The notes under the pieces: generated by a model
The model's input: the letters and a program-made list of their open reading frames with translations, nothing else
Told to the model about the DNA's origin: nothing
Databases searched by the model: none
Part shown: positions 34,978 through 43,489 of the stretch, one piece after another
Position numbering within the stretch: the stretch's first letter is position 1
Layout of the letters: every line of letters begins with the position of its first letter
Assembly: GCA_028697145.1 (NCBI GenBank)
Contig: JAQVFR010000007.1
Coordinates: 31,887 to 95,886, forward strand
Length of the DNA: 64,000 nucleotides
Direction: 5' to 3'
Source: Actinomycetota bacterium
GTDB taxonomy: Bacteria > Actinomycetota > Geothermincolia > Geothermincolales > RBG-13-55-18
Translations under genes and position numbers: made by a program

Positions 34978-37176
34978 CTACTTCGATCCCGGCTCTACCA
35001 ATTTATAGTTCCCCGCCAGCCAGTCTTCCACACCAGAGGCGTACAGTGGCGAGGTGGGCTTCTCTGACGGGCCCCCGGCCAGGCAGGAAAAGTACCTGCT
35101 CGAGGACATGTCGCTTATGAACCGGATGGTGGCTGAGAAGGTGCCGGTCCTCCCGCCCGGAGCATGGAATATGGCGCCCTGGGCAACCGTGCCCCTGCAT
35201 CCGATGATCTCGATGGGGCCGTAGTTGAAATCGGGCATCATGTCCCCGTAGACCAGGTTCTTCATCACCACCTTGCGCGTGTCCCCGAAACACCCGGCCT
35301 CCATCTCCAGGCCCCTGGCCACGGCCTCTCCGAAGACCTCATCCCGCTCCTTGCCGGCGAGCCACAGGGATTCCTCGCGGTGCAGCACGTGGTCGAACTG
35401 CCCGTAGTACATGTAATAGAGCTCGGAGTTGTCCAGGATATATTCTATGACCTCCCTGCCCACGCCGTAGTCCCCGAACACCGTTTTCACCAGCTCGAAG
35501 TAGACGTTCTCGAAGATGCTCGCGGCCACACAATCGGAGCCGTAGACGAGGTCCCACTCCCGCAGAAGCCTGCCGTTGCCGTCCTCGGGCAGCAGGTGGC
35601 GGATGAGGGGCATGGTCCACTCCGCGTGCTTGCTGTACACGTCGTACTGCATCTTCATCATGCTCTCCACCGAGTGGTCTTCCCGCTCCGCCAGCAGGTC
35701 GGCGATGCGCGTGGCGCGGTCGTCGCTCATGGGCATGGTCTGGATACGCACGTCGGAGAGGTGGTTGAGGTCCTGGTTGGAGGTGCCGAAAAAGCCGCTC
35801 TCCGGGTTGAGGAGGCGGGGATTCTTTTCCGGCGGGTAGAAGCCCTTCCAGTCGTAGGCCTCGTCCCATCCCGGCAGCGGCAGGACTCCGACCCAGTCGT
35901 CCGGCCTGATGGGACAGCGTCCGCTCATCTGGTAGCCGATGCTTCCCGAGGAGTCCGCCAGGCCCCAGTTGAAGCTGAGGGCATCGCATCGGGAAAGGTG
36001 GTCCATGGACTCCTCCACGGTGCGGCTGCGGTAGTGGCGGCTGAACTCGGCGAAGGTCACGGCGCCGGCATCGCGGTGGGAGATGGCCAGGCAGAGATAA
36101 TAACCGTCCTCCGCCGGATCTCCCTCCAGCACCCCGTGCACGTTCTCGTAATAGCGCACGGTCACCGGCTCAGCGTCCTTGATCCTGATGACCTCCTCCC
36201 GCACCTCGAAGGGCACCCACTCGTCGCCACGACGGTGCTTGCCGCCGGCGACCTCCTCGAGAAAGTAGTTCATGACGTCCATACAGCTGTAGGTGGCGCT
36301 CCAGGAGAGGTGCTCCGTCCTCCCCAGGGCCGGCAGCGGTATCCCCGGGATGTAAACGCCCATGCAGTAGAAGTCGCCGGCGTAGAGGAGCACCTCCTGC
36401 CACAGGGCGGGAAGCCGGGCTGTATCCAGCTCGGGGCTGCCGCAGAGGATGGGTTTGCCCGTGTCCGTGCGCGAGCCCGCCAGCATCCAGTGGCTGCTGG
36501 TCTTCTCCCTGGGGATGATGGCCCACTTCACCGTCTCCGGCACATACGGATCGGGTATCCTCACCTGACGCAGTTTGTCCAGGTAATCTTCGTCCGGTTC
36601 CTCGGTCATGTAGGTGAAGACCTCCCTGAGCATGGCGGGGGTGACGCCCTTCTGGACCATCTGCACGATGAGCTTCCTGATCCAGCCCTGGGTCTCGTCC
36701 ATGTCCACAATGGACATGATCTTGCCGATGGCGATGCAGTCCGCCGGTCTCCACGGCTCCGGCACGTAGCCGATGAGGCCGAATTCGGCGGGAGGGGACT
36801 CCGCGAACTGGTCGTTCACGCCGCGGCAGAAGGCCTCCATCTCCTTCCGCGCGCCCTCCTCGAGTATCTTCTCCTGCTTGCACGAGAAGCCCCAGATATC
36901 GTACTTGCGCATGGTCCTGTCCATGGCGACGAAGTCCTCGTCGGGGGGAAGGTGCTCGGCCATCCGGCCCCGCGCGACAAGGCGTGTGAGCTCCATCTGC
37001 ATGCCGCGGTCGAAGGCATGCACCATGCCCAGCCCGTAGAGGGCGTCCGGGAAATCCTCCGCTTTGATCACCGGGGTACCATGTTCGTCGCGCTTTATGG
37101 ACACCTCGCCGCTGACGGCCTTGATGCGCTGCTCCTGGGTATCGAGTTCGAGCACGGCCATCCACCTCCCATCCAT
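34978..37176 (-). CDS. Penicillin acylase-family N-terminal nucleophile amidohydrolase, no signal peptide
   Basis: ATG at 37176 follows CCGGAGG; 732 residues. The alpha-subunit region has DEHGTPVIKA and GMVHAFDRGMQMELTRL (the family pattern of YAxDRxxQM). The predicted autoprocessing site is at TSSHW (about residue 232), where the new N-terminal Ser would be the nucleophile, followed by GSRTDTGKPIL as in known beta subunits. A later FNWGLAD and FGTSNQDLN agree with the family. Most members are exported, but no signal sequence is visible, so this one may act in the cytoplasm. Substrates of the family include acylated homoserine lactones, lipopeptides and beta-lactams; the specificity here is unknown. 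Confidence 0.9.
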   Translation of the reverse strand: MDGRWMAVLELDTQEQRIKAVSGEVSIKRDEHGTPVIKAEDFPDALYGLGMVHAFDRGMQMELTRLVARGRMAEHLPPDEDFVAMDRTMRKYDIWGFSCKQEKILEEGARKEMEAFCRGVNDQFAESPPAEFGLIGYVPEPWRPADCIAIGKIMSIVDMDETQGWIRKLIVQMVQKGVTPAMLREVFTYMTEEPDEDYLDKLRQVRIPDPYVPETVKWAIIPREKTSSHWMLAGSRTDTGKPILCGSPELDTARLPALWQEVLLYAGDFYCMGVYIPGIPLPALGRTEHLSWSATYSCMDVMNYFLEEVAGGKHRRGDEWVPFEVREEVIRIKDAEPVTVRYYENVHGVLEGDPAEDGYYLCLAISHRDAGAVTFAEFSRHYRSRTVEESMDHLSRCDALSFNWGLADSSGSIGYQMSGRCPIRPDDWVGVLPLPGWDEAYDWKGFYPPEKNPRLLNPESGFFGTSNQDLNHLSDVRIQTMPMSDDRATRIADLLAEREDHSVESMMKMQYDVYSKHAEWTMPLIRHLLPEDGNGRLLREWDLVYGSDCVAASIFENVYFELVKTVFGDYGVGREVIEYILDNSELYYMYYGQFDHVLHREESLWLAGKERDEVFGEAVARGLEMEAGCFGDTRKVVMKNLVYGDMMPDFNYGPIEIIGCRGTVAQGAIFHAPGGRTGTFSATIRFISDMSSSRYFSCLAGGPSEKPTSPLYASGVEDWLAGNYKLVEPGSK

Positions 37177-37436
37177 CTGCAGCCTCCGGGGGTGGAGGCT
37201 GTGCCGACCTGCCTTGTTATATTATAGGGGTCAGCCCACTATTTTCCACAAAGTGCCAGGCCTCAACATCCGTTGCGGGGTGAATCCCATGGGCAGTGGG
37301 AATCGCTGCACCCTGGCAAAGAACAAACGGAGAAGCAGCCTGCATGATGATTGATCAAGCAGTACCTGGCGTTAAGCGCTGCTGACTTAGCGGGAGAACG
37401 GGGGGAATCCTGATAGAGAATGGAGGGGTGGCCCCC

Positions 37437-38051
37437 TTAGAAAGCGGCTTCGAGGTCCTCGGGGGTGTTGATGTTGAAGAAGGAGCGGAAACCGGGGTCG
37501 CAGGCGGCTATCTCATCTTCCTCGAGGTAGCGCACGTCCAGTTCTTCGATGAGTTCGTGTATCTTCAGTCGGCCCTCCTCGATACGGGCTTGTATGCTGT
37601 CCGCGATGTCCCGCCTGTAGACGGCGAAAAGGGGCTCGATGTATTCGCCGCGCTTCGGGACCACGGCATCCGCCCCCGGCGCCATGGACAGCATGCGGCA
37701 TATGAGCTCGCGGCTCGGGTACGGCATGTCGCAGGCCATGACGAAGACGTAGGGGGCGGGCGAGTTGCGCAGGGCCGTATAGATTCCCACCAACGGGCCC
37801 TTTCCGGGTATGACGTCCGCTACGACCTTCACCTCGTCGTCCTCCCTGGCAGCAAGGGGCGAGCCGGCTTCCTGGACCACCAGCAGGATGAGCGGGAACA
37901 TCCCCCTGAGGGTCGCGAGGATCTTATCCAGGAGCGAGCAAGCGCCGATCTGCAGCGTGGCCTTGTCCATGCCCAGGCGTTTTCCCTGCCCGCCGGCGAG
38001 CACGGCAGCGATGAATTCCGCCTTCCCCCCGTCCAGGCGGCCGTCGCTCAT
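37437..38051 (-). CDS. mobA: Molybdenum cofactor guanylyltransferase
   Basis: 204 residues starting at 38051, with the ATG overlapping the fdhD stop as ATGA. The nucleotide-binding loop AAVLAGGQGKRLGMDKA and the later GPLVGIYTAL and ACDMPYP match MobA. It transfers GMP from GTP to molybdopterin, making the bis-MGD-type cofactor. With fdhD directly upstream it points to a bis-pterin enzyme such as formate dehydrogenase. None is in the window; the aldehyde oxidoreductase at 13318 uses a related pterin but normally lacks the guanine nucleotide. Confidence 0.9.
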   Translation of the reverse strand: MSDGRLDGGKAEFIAAVLAGGQGKRLGMDKATLQIGACSLLDKILATLRGMFPLILLVVQEAGSPLAAREDDEVKVVADVIPGKGPLVGIYTALRNSPAPYVFVMACDMPYPSRELICRMLSMAPGADAVVPKRGEYIEPLFAVYRRDIADSIQARIEEGRLKIHELIEELDVRYLEEDEIAACDPGFRSFFNINTPEDLEAAF

Positions 38052-38881
38052 CACGGCACGATCCTCCGGGGATGGGTATAGACGTTGAAGCGCTTCCCAT
38101 CGGAGAAGCCAATGACCGTCAGGCCCGCCCTCTCGGCTACCCGCAGCCCCAGCGAGGTGGGAGCGGCCATGGAAACGAGCACCGGTAGCCCGACCCTCGC
38201 CGTTTTCAGGGCCATCTCGTAGCTGACGCGCCCCGAGAGGATCAGGACCTTGTCCGCTATGGATATGCCGCGCAGGGCGCACCAGCCCACCGCCTTGTCC
38301 AGGGCGTTGTGCCTGCCCACGTCCTCTGCCACGACCACGGCCTCGCCGTCCGCGGTGAAGATCCCCGCGCCGTGGGTGCCGCCCGTTCCCCGGAAAACGT
38401 CCTGGCGGCCCGTCAGCTCCTCCCCCAGGCGGTATATCACCTCTTCCTTCACCTGCAGCTCCGAGGTGATCTCCCCTTCGTTATAGTCCTCGATAGCGGA
38501 GATGTCCGCGCCGCCGCAGCCGGTGCGCACCAGGAAGGTGGAGCCGAAGCGCTCGCGCTCCCCGGGCGAATCCACCTCCATGTCCACCACGTTGCCGCGG
38601 TCCAGTTCGGTGCTCTCCACCTCCCTCCCCTCGCCTATCTCCCGCTCCATGCTGCCGCAGTGCTTGAGCAGTCTTATCTGGGACGGGCTGGCGATGACCT
38701 TCTCGGTGAGGCAGAAGCCCGCCGCCAGCTCCTTGTCCATCCCCGGCAGGCGCATGAGGGCCACCAGGGGCTTGCCGTTGACCCTTATCTCCAGGGGGAG
38801 CTCCACCACCACGCGGTCGGCAGCCCCCTCCGGCTCGCCTCCCCGGCGGTGTCTTGTTATGTGCCATTCCGTCGTAGACAT
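38051..38881 (-). CDS. fdhD: Formate dehydrogenase accessory sulfurtransferase FdhD
   Basis: A start at 38881 has AAAGG seven bases upstream (MSTTEWHIT, 276 residues); ATGs at 38887, 38905 and 38911 are alternatives. The family core is present: LPGMDKELAAGFCLTEKV, TGGTHGAG, AEDVGRHNALDKAVG and SGRVSYEM. FdhD moves sulfur from IscS to the pterin metal centre. In E. coli the loop has two functional cysteines, C-x-x-C. Here the loop reads RTGCGGAD, keeping the first Cys but replacing the second with Ala. It is coupled by overlap to mobA. Confidence 0.92.
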   Translation of the reverse strand: MSTTEWHITRHRRGGEPEGAADRVVVELPLEIRVNGKPLVALMRLPGMDKELAAGFCLTEKVIASPSQIRLLKHCGSMEREIGEGREVESTELDRGNVVDMEVDSPGERERFGSTFLVRTGCGGADISAIEDYNEGEITSELQVKEEVIYRLGEELTGRQDVFRGTGGTHGAGIFTADGEAVVVAEDVGRHNALDKAVGWCALRGISIADKVLILSGRVSYEMALKTARVGLPVLVSMAAPTSLGLRVAERAGLTVIGFSDGKRFNVYTHPRRIVP

Positions 38882-38923
38882 ACGCATGCCTTTCGCTTTG
38901 TTCATCCCCATGATAGGCGCCGT

Positions 38924-39313
38924 TCAAGGGGCGGCGCAATCGGCCGCGTCAGCCCCTCGCGGGGGAAGGGCGTCCAGCATGTCCCCCACCCGTGTACCCG
39001 TCTCCGCCGCCTTGCCGGCGGGAAGCTCGACGGCCGCCCGGGCCCTGATGACCAGCGCGCCCAGCCTCCCCGGCCTCATGCCGCCGACCACCCGTTTCAC
39101 CTTCCATGCTTCGTCCACGAAGACGACGTCTATGGCATAGCGCATGCCGAAGGTGTGCACCTGGCGGCAAGGCACGATGAGCAGGCCGCATCCGTCCGCG
39201 AGTGAGTCGGTGCCAAGAAGCCCGCGATTCCGCGCACGCGGCGTCTCAGCCACCGCCGCCCTCTCCGCCAGCACGGCCTCCCTGGTGAGATTGACAAGCC
39301 TTACTTCCCGCAT
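38924..39313 (-). CDS. DUF192 family protein
   Basis: ATG at 39313 gives 129 residues; a GTG at 39328 is possible. The pattern RNRGLLGTDSL...GLLIVPCRQVHTFGMRYAIDVVFVD is that of DUF192, a small beta-rich domain of unknown function. In other phyla DUF192 proteins are often exported, but no signal peptide is seen here. It lies 42 bp upstream of the fdhD start on the same strand, so they may be co-transcribed. Confidence 0.8.
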   Translation of the reverse strand: MREVRLVNLTREAVLAERAAVAETPRARNRGLLGTDSLADGCGLLIVPCRQVHTFGMRYAIDVVFVDEAWKVKRVVGGMRPGRLGALVIRARAAVELPAGKAAETGTRVGDMLDALPPRGADAADCAAP

Positions 39314-39411
39314 GCATGAAGGATACACCTTACCCGGAACTGGGGTCAGCCCCCATTGACCCCGCCAGCGTTAGCGTAAAGAATAGATGCGGGTACAAGA
39401 ATGGAGACGTC

Positions 39412-40362
39412 ATGGAGGATATCTATAACCGCGTGCTCGACGGCGACAGGCGCGCCGTCGCCAGGCTCATCACCATGGTCGAGAATGGGGACCCGGCGGC
39501 CGCGGAGCCCATAAGGCACCTGCACGAGCATACCGGCCGCGCCCACATCGTGGGCGTCACAGGCGCCACCGGCTCGGGCAAGAGCACCCTGGTCTCCTCC
39601 CTCACCAAGGTCCTGCGCGGCTGGGAGATGAGCGTAGGCATCATCGCCGTCGATCCCACCAGCCCTTTCAGCGGAGGTGCCATACTGGGCGATCGCATCC
39701 GCATGCAGGACCTCACCACCGATCCCGGGGTCTTCATCCGCTCCATGGGCACCCGAGGTGCCCTGGGCGGGATCTCCGTCGCCACCAACGACGCCGTCAA
39801 CATCCTCGACGCCTTCGGGGAGGACATCGTGATCGTGGAGACGGTCGGGGCGGGGCAGGTGGAGGTGGACATAGTGAAGCTGGCCCACACCTCGGTGGTG
39901 GTGACCATGCCCGGGGGAGGCGACGAGATCCAGGCGATCAAGTCCGGGATCATGGAGATAGGCGACATCTTCGTCGTCAACAAGGCGGACCGTGCCGATG
40001 CTGGCCGCACCTACGCCGAGATAACCATGATGCTGGAGTTGTCTGACCGCAAAGACGGGCACCTCCCGCCCGTCATCCGCACCGTTGCGACCACGGGCGA
40101 GGGCGTCGAGGATCTGGCCCTGGCCATCCTGGACCACCGCCGCTTCCTCGAGGCCGAGGGCCTGCTGGAACAGAAAGCCCGGGAGCGCATCATCGCCGAG
40201 ATGCTGGAGATCATAAACCGCCGGGTGGGCGACACGGTGGTCAAGGCCCTGCGGGAAGACCCGGAGATGATCGACCTCATGCGCAGGCTGGTGGACACGC
40301 GGGAGATAGACCCCCACTCCGGGGCGCGGATGGTCATCCGCCACCTGCTGAAGAAAGGCTAG
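39412..40362 (+). CDS. meaB: MeaB/ArgK-family G3E GTPase (B12-enzyme chaperone)
   Basis: ATG at 39412 with GGAG five bases upstream; 316 residues. Walker A is GATGSGKST, the metal-binding switch is VDPTSPFSGGAILGDR, then ETVGAGQ and NKADRAD for guanine recognition. MeaB proteins load and protect adenosylcobalamin in methylmalonyl-CoA mutase or isobutyryl-CoA mutase. No such mutase or its small subunit is in this window, so either the mutase lies elsewhere or the protein serves one of the corrinoid systems. It converges with the next gene over a shared terminator. Confidence 0.9.
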   Translation: MEDIYNRVLDGDRRAVARLITMVENGDPAAAEPIRHLHEHTGRAHIVGVTGATGSGKSTLVSSLTKVLRGWEMSVGIIAVDPTSPFSGGAILGDRIRMQDLTTDPGVFIRSMGTRGALGGISVATNDAVNILDAFGEDIVIVETVGAGQVEVDIVKLAHTSVVVTMPGGGDEIQAIKSGIMEIGDIFVVNKADRADAGRTYAEITMMLELSDRKDGHLPPVIRTVATTGEGVEDLALAILDHRRFLEAEGLLEQKARERIIAEMLEIINRRVGDTVVKALREDPEMIDLMRRLVDTREIDPHSGARMVIRHLLKKG

Positions 40363-40394
40363 GGAACTGCCCGTTCCCCACGGGCTGGCGCGAA

Positions 40395-40422
40395 CGAGGC
40401 CCCGCACCGCGGCGGGGCCTCG
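40395..40422. terminator. Bidirectional terminator between meaB and the glutamine synthetase homologue
   Basis: An 11-bp perfect stem CGAGGCCCCGC/GCGGGGCCTCG with a 6-base loop lies between two convergent genes. T-runs are weak on both sides. Confidence 0.75.
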
Positions 40423-40449
40423 ATATGTTCGTGCCGTACCGGCCCCCCG

Positions 40450-41946
40450 TCAGGCACAGTACAGATACTGGTCGACCAGCTTCTGGATCTCGGCTTTGTT
40501 GCCGTAGAGGCGCTCGCTCAGGTCCGCGTCCTCGTAGCTGCGCAGCATCTCCACCGTGCCGTCGATGACCGCTGGCGAGAACACCCCGTCCCGCTGGTAT
40601 ATCTCGCGGTCGTCGAGGAGGCACTGGGCGGATTCCCAGCAGGAACCCGGGAGCTGGGGCAGCGATTTTTGCAGCTGCTTGTACTCATCATCGAATATGT
40701 TCACGTCCACGTAGAGCTTGTCCGCGTACGCGATGGCGTCCTCCATCTCCATGCCGTACTTCGCGGCCACCACCAGCCCCGCCAGCAGGTAGTATATGCT
40801 GGCGGACCCGTCCGGCGCGCGGAACTCGATAGTCTGTTTCTCCCCCTGGGTCACGAAATCGCTGGTCTCCTGGGGATTGGCGTGCCTGACCATGTCGTTC
40901 ACGCCCAGCCAGCCCAGGGGCACCCTCACCAGAGTCGAGCGGTTGCGGTCTCCCCAGCAGATGTTGGTGGGAGCCTCCTGGTGGGGGACCAGGCGCAGGT
41001 AGGAGAGGGGGATGGTGTTGCCGAAAGCGGTGATCGACTTGGCCAGGCGCAGGTAACCGGCTATGACCTTCCTGGCGGTATCGCTGAGATGGTCGCCTTC
41101 CACCAGAACGTTCTGCTCGCCCCTGGTCAAGCGGGTGTGGATGTGCAGCCCGCTTCCAGCGTGACCGACAACTATCTTGGGGGCATAGCTTATGGGCACG
41201 TTGTGTTTGTAACCCATCATCCTCAGGATGGACTTGGCGATGACCAATTGGTCCGCGGCGTCCTCGACGGGCACCGGCTGGAACTCGATCTCGTGCTGCT
41301 CCATCTCCTGGTCTCCCTCGGAGATGAAGCCGACCTCGGTATGGCCGTACTTGATTAGCCCCCCGGACTCGGCGATGGTCTTCATGGCCTCGTAGCGGAG
41401 CTGTTCCCACTTGGAGAAGGGGGGCGATTCGTGGTAGCCCTTCTGGGGATCTGTTGGGTAGACCTTCTGCCGGTTCGAGAAGACGTAATACTCCAGCTCC
41501 CCCAGGGCCTCGAACTCCATGCCCGTGGTGGCCTTCAGCGACTCGACCGCCTTGCGCAGGACGTTCTCGGGGGCGCTCGGGAGCGGCTCGCCGTCCTTGG
41601 TGTAATAGGAGCACAGCAGATCCAGCGTGGGCCGGCTCGTGAAGGGATTGACGTAGGCGGTCTTGTAACGGGGGATGACGTAGAGATCGCTGGATGCGGC
41701 GTCTATGTAGGAGAAGAGGCTGGAGCCGTCCACCCTCTCCCCCACCGACAGCAGCATGTCCAGGTCCTCCTTGCTGTTGATGACGAAGTTGAGCATCTTC
41801 AACCTGCCGTCGCCGCCCACGTAGCGGAAGTTGACCATCTCGATGCCGTTCTCCTCGACGAACCTGATTATGTCCCGCTTCGTGAACTCCTCCGGCGGTT
41901 TACCCAGGAAACGCACCAGGCGATTCGGGTTCATCTCTACGTCCAT
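40450..41946 (-). CDS. Divergent glutamine synthetase-family ligase
   Basis: ATG at 41946 has AGGAGGAGG upstream; 498 residues. The GS beta-grasp plus catalytic domain pattern is present: GELEYYVF (metal Glu), EQHEIEF, HAGSGLHIH (in place of NGSGMHxH), PTNICWGDRNRSTLVRVP and IEFRAPDGS. The region equivalent to YKRLVPGYEAP is LRLVPHQEAP. These changes around the glutamate/ammonia site suggest a GS-like enzyme that may ligate an amine or another acid, such as gamma-glutamyl-polyamine ligases, rather than a second housekeeping GlnA. A clear type I GlnA is at 57174, beside glnB and amt. This gene has no nitrogen-regulatory neighbours. Confidence 0.8.
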   Translation of the reverse strand: MDVEMNPNRLVRFLGKPPEEFTKRDIIRFVEENGIEMVNFRYVGGDGRLKMLNFVINSKEDLDMLLSVGERVDGSSLFSYIDAASSDLYVIPRYKTAYVNPFTSRPTLDLLCSYYTKDGEPLPSAPENVLRKAVESLKATTGMEFEALGELEYYVFSNRQKVYPTDPQKGYHESPPFSKWEQLRYEAMKTIAESGGLIKYGHTEVGFISEGDQEMEQHEIEFQPVPVEDAADQLVIAKSILRMMGYKHNVPISYAPKIVVGHAGSGLHIHTRLTRGEQNVLVEGDHLSDTARKVIAGYLRLAKSITAFGNTIPLSYLRLVPHQEAPTNICWGDRNRSTLVRVPLGWLGVNDMVRHANPQETSDFVTQGEKQTIEFRAPDGSASIYYLLAGLVVAAKYGMEMEDAIAYADKLYVDVNIFDDEYKQLQKSLPQLPGSCWESAQCLLDDREIYQRDGVFSPAVIDGTVEMLRSYEDADLSERLYGNKAEIQKLVDQYLYCA

Positions 41947-42055
41947 CTATCATCCTCCTCCTGGAGACCCGGCATGGGCCTCCGACCGCAGGCGGGTTTT
42001 TAATGCACAAATACTACTGCAAGCGGACCCCGCTGTCACCCGCTTTTTTGAGGGA

Positions 42056-42181
42056 GGGGCCAGGTTTTGAATCTTACGCTCAATGCCCACTACACGCCAT
42101 GCATAATACCAGCTTGGAGGGGCTATTTTAACATATTATTTCGAAGCATACCGGGGTATGCAAAAAACAAGACCTGGCCCC
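42056..42181. repeat. REP/MITE-like element, type A complete copy
   Basis: A 126-bp element with 14-bp inverted ends GGGGCCAGGTTTTG and CAAGACCTGGCCCC. The right part has a perfect 7-bp stem GCATACC/GGTATGC before CAAAAAACAAGACC. It ends exactly against the ychF stop codon. Confidence 0.8.
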
Positions 42182-43273
42182 TCAAGAGAAGCGGAAGAGG
42201 ATGACGTCGCCGTCATGCACGACGTAGTCCCTGCCCTCGACCCGGACGGCGCCCTTGTCCCTCGCGGCATGAAAGGAGCCGTGCCCGAGAAATTCCTTCC
42301 AGCTTATGACCTCGGCGCGGATGAAACCGCGCTCCATGTCGGTGTGGATCTTACCCGCCGCCTGCACGGCGGTGCTGCCCTGCGGCAGCGGCCAGGCGCG
42401 GCACTCCCCTGATTCGGTGGTGAAGAAGGTGATCAGCCCCAGGAGGGAGTAACAGCGCGACGTGAACTCCTCGAGGCCCAGGCTCTCGATGCCGTACGCC
42501 TCGAGAAACTCCTCCACCTCGTCGGGCTCCAGGTCCTCGATCTCCGCCTCCAGCCTGGCGCTGAAGGCCACCATACCGGCCCCCTCCGAGGCCGCGATAT
42601 CCCGTACCGCACGCAGCATGGGCCCGTCCTCCCCCAGCTGCTCCTCCCCCAGGTTAGCCACGTAGATCACCGGTTTGGCCGTGAGCAGGAAGAGGCCGGA
42701 GACGATCTCCTCCTCATGCGGTGAGAGCGCCATGCGGCGCACCGGCACCTCCCGGTCCAGTTCCGCCGCCACCTTTTCCAGCAGTTCCAGCTCGCGCGCC
42801 TTGTCGCGGTCCCCCGTCTTCGCCGCCTTGGCTATCCTGTCCCTGCGCCTCTCCACCGCCGCCAGGTCGGCCAGGATGAGCTCGGTGTTGACCACCGCGA
42901 TGTCGAGCTCGGGATCGATATCCGCCCTCACGTGGGCCACATCGGGTGAGGAGAAAAGGCGCACCGCATGGGCCAGGGCGTCCACCTCCCGGATGTGGGC
43001 CAGGAACTGGTTGCCAAGCCCCTCGCCGTGGTGCGCCCCCTCCACCAGCCCCGCTATATCCACCACGCGCAGGTCGGCGGGGACGATCCTGGAGCACCCC
43101 GCGGCGGAAGCGACCTCCTGGAGGCGTTCGTCGGGCACCGGCGCCACGCCGACATTGGGGTCCACGGTGGAGAAGGGATAACCCGCCACCTGCGCCCCGG
43201 CGCGGGTCAGAGCGTTGAAGATGGTCGATTTCCCGGAGTTGGGCAGTCCTATGATCCCGACCTGCAAAGCCAT
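42182..43273 (-). CDS. ychF: YchF/OLA1 family translation-associated ATPase
   Basis: ATG at 43273 follows AAGGAG; 363 residues, the standard YchF length. G1 is GLPNSGKSTIFNALT, G3 is DIAGLVEGAHHGEGLGN, and the base-specificity position reads VANLGEEQ, as in the ATP-preferring YchF family (N-x-x-E instead of NKxD). The C-terminal TGS domain holds ITFFTTESGECRAWPL and DYVVHDGDVILFRFS. It is a conserved ribosome-linked ATPase in stress and redox responses. It is divergent from the histidine kinase gene. Confidence 0.95.
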   Translation of the reverse strand: MALQVGIIGLPNSGKSTIFNALTRAGAQVAGYPFSTVDPNVGVAPVPDERLQEVASAAGCSRIVPADLRVVDIAGLVEGAHHGEGLGNQFLAHIREVDALAHAVRLFSSPDVAHVRADIDPELDIAVVNTELILADLAAVERRRDRIAKAAKTGDRDKARELELLEKVAAELDREVPVRRMALSPHEEEIVSGLFLLTAKPVIYVANLGEEQLGEDGPMLRAVRDIAASEGAGMVAFSARLEAEIEDLEPDEVEEFLEAYGIESLGLEEFTSRCYSLLGLITFFTTESGECRAWPLPQGSTAVQAAGKIHTDMERGFIRAEVISWKEFLGHGSFHAARDKGAVRVEGRDYVVHDGDVILFRFS

Positions 43274-43367
43274 GGTTTCTCCTTACCGTACATAATATCC
43301 CACACCTCTCTCGTTTGCATCGCGAAAGCGATTGCGACGCCCGCGGGGCGGCGCCAAAGTATCCAGC

Positions 43368-43394
43368 GCCAGTCCTGGCGAAGCCAGGCCTGGC
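43368..43394. other. Long imperfect hairpin between ychF and the histidine kinase
   Basis: GCCAGTCCTGGC, a GAA loop and GCCAGGCCTGGC form a 12-bp stem with one mismatch. Short AAGTAT/ATACTT arms further out (43358 and 43404) could extend it. It lies in the 216-bp divergent region and may be a control structure; no copy was seen elsewhere. Confidence 0.4.
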
Positions 43395-43489
43395 CTGGCA
43401 CCCATACTTGCGACCGTGAAAAACAGCATTGTCAAGTTTGGTTGCGCCGATTTCGATATAAAACCAGACGTTGAAAAGGGGAAAATAGC

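Noticed and set aside
33390-35120. 576-residue plus-strand frame opposite corrinoid module 3
   Set aside because: It spans two clear minus-strand genes and a repeat element and shows no family pattern.
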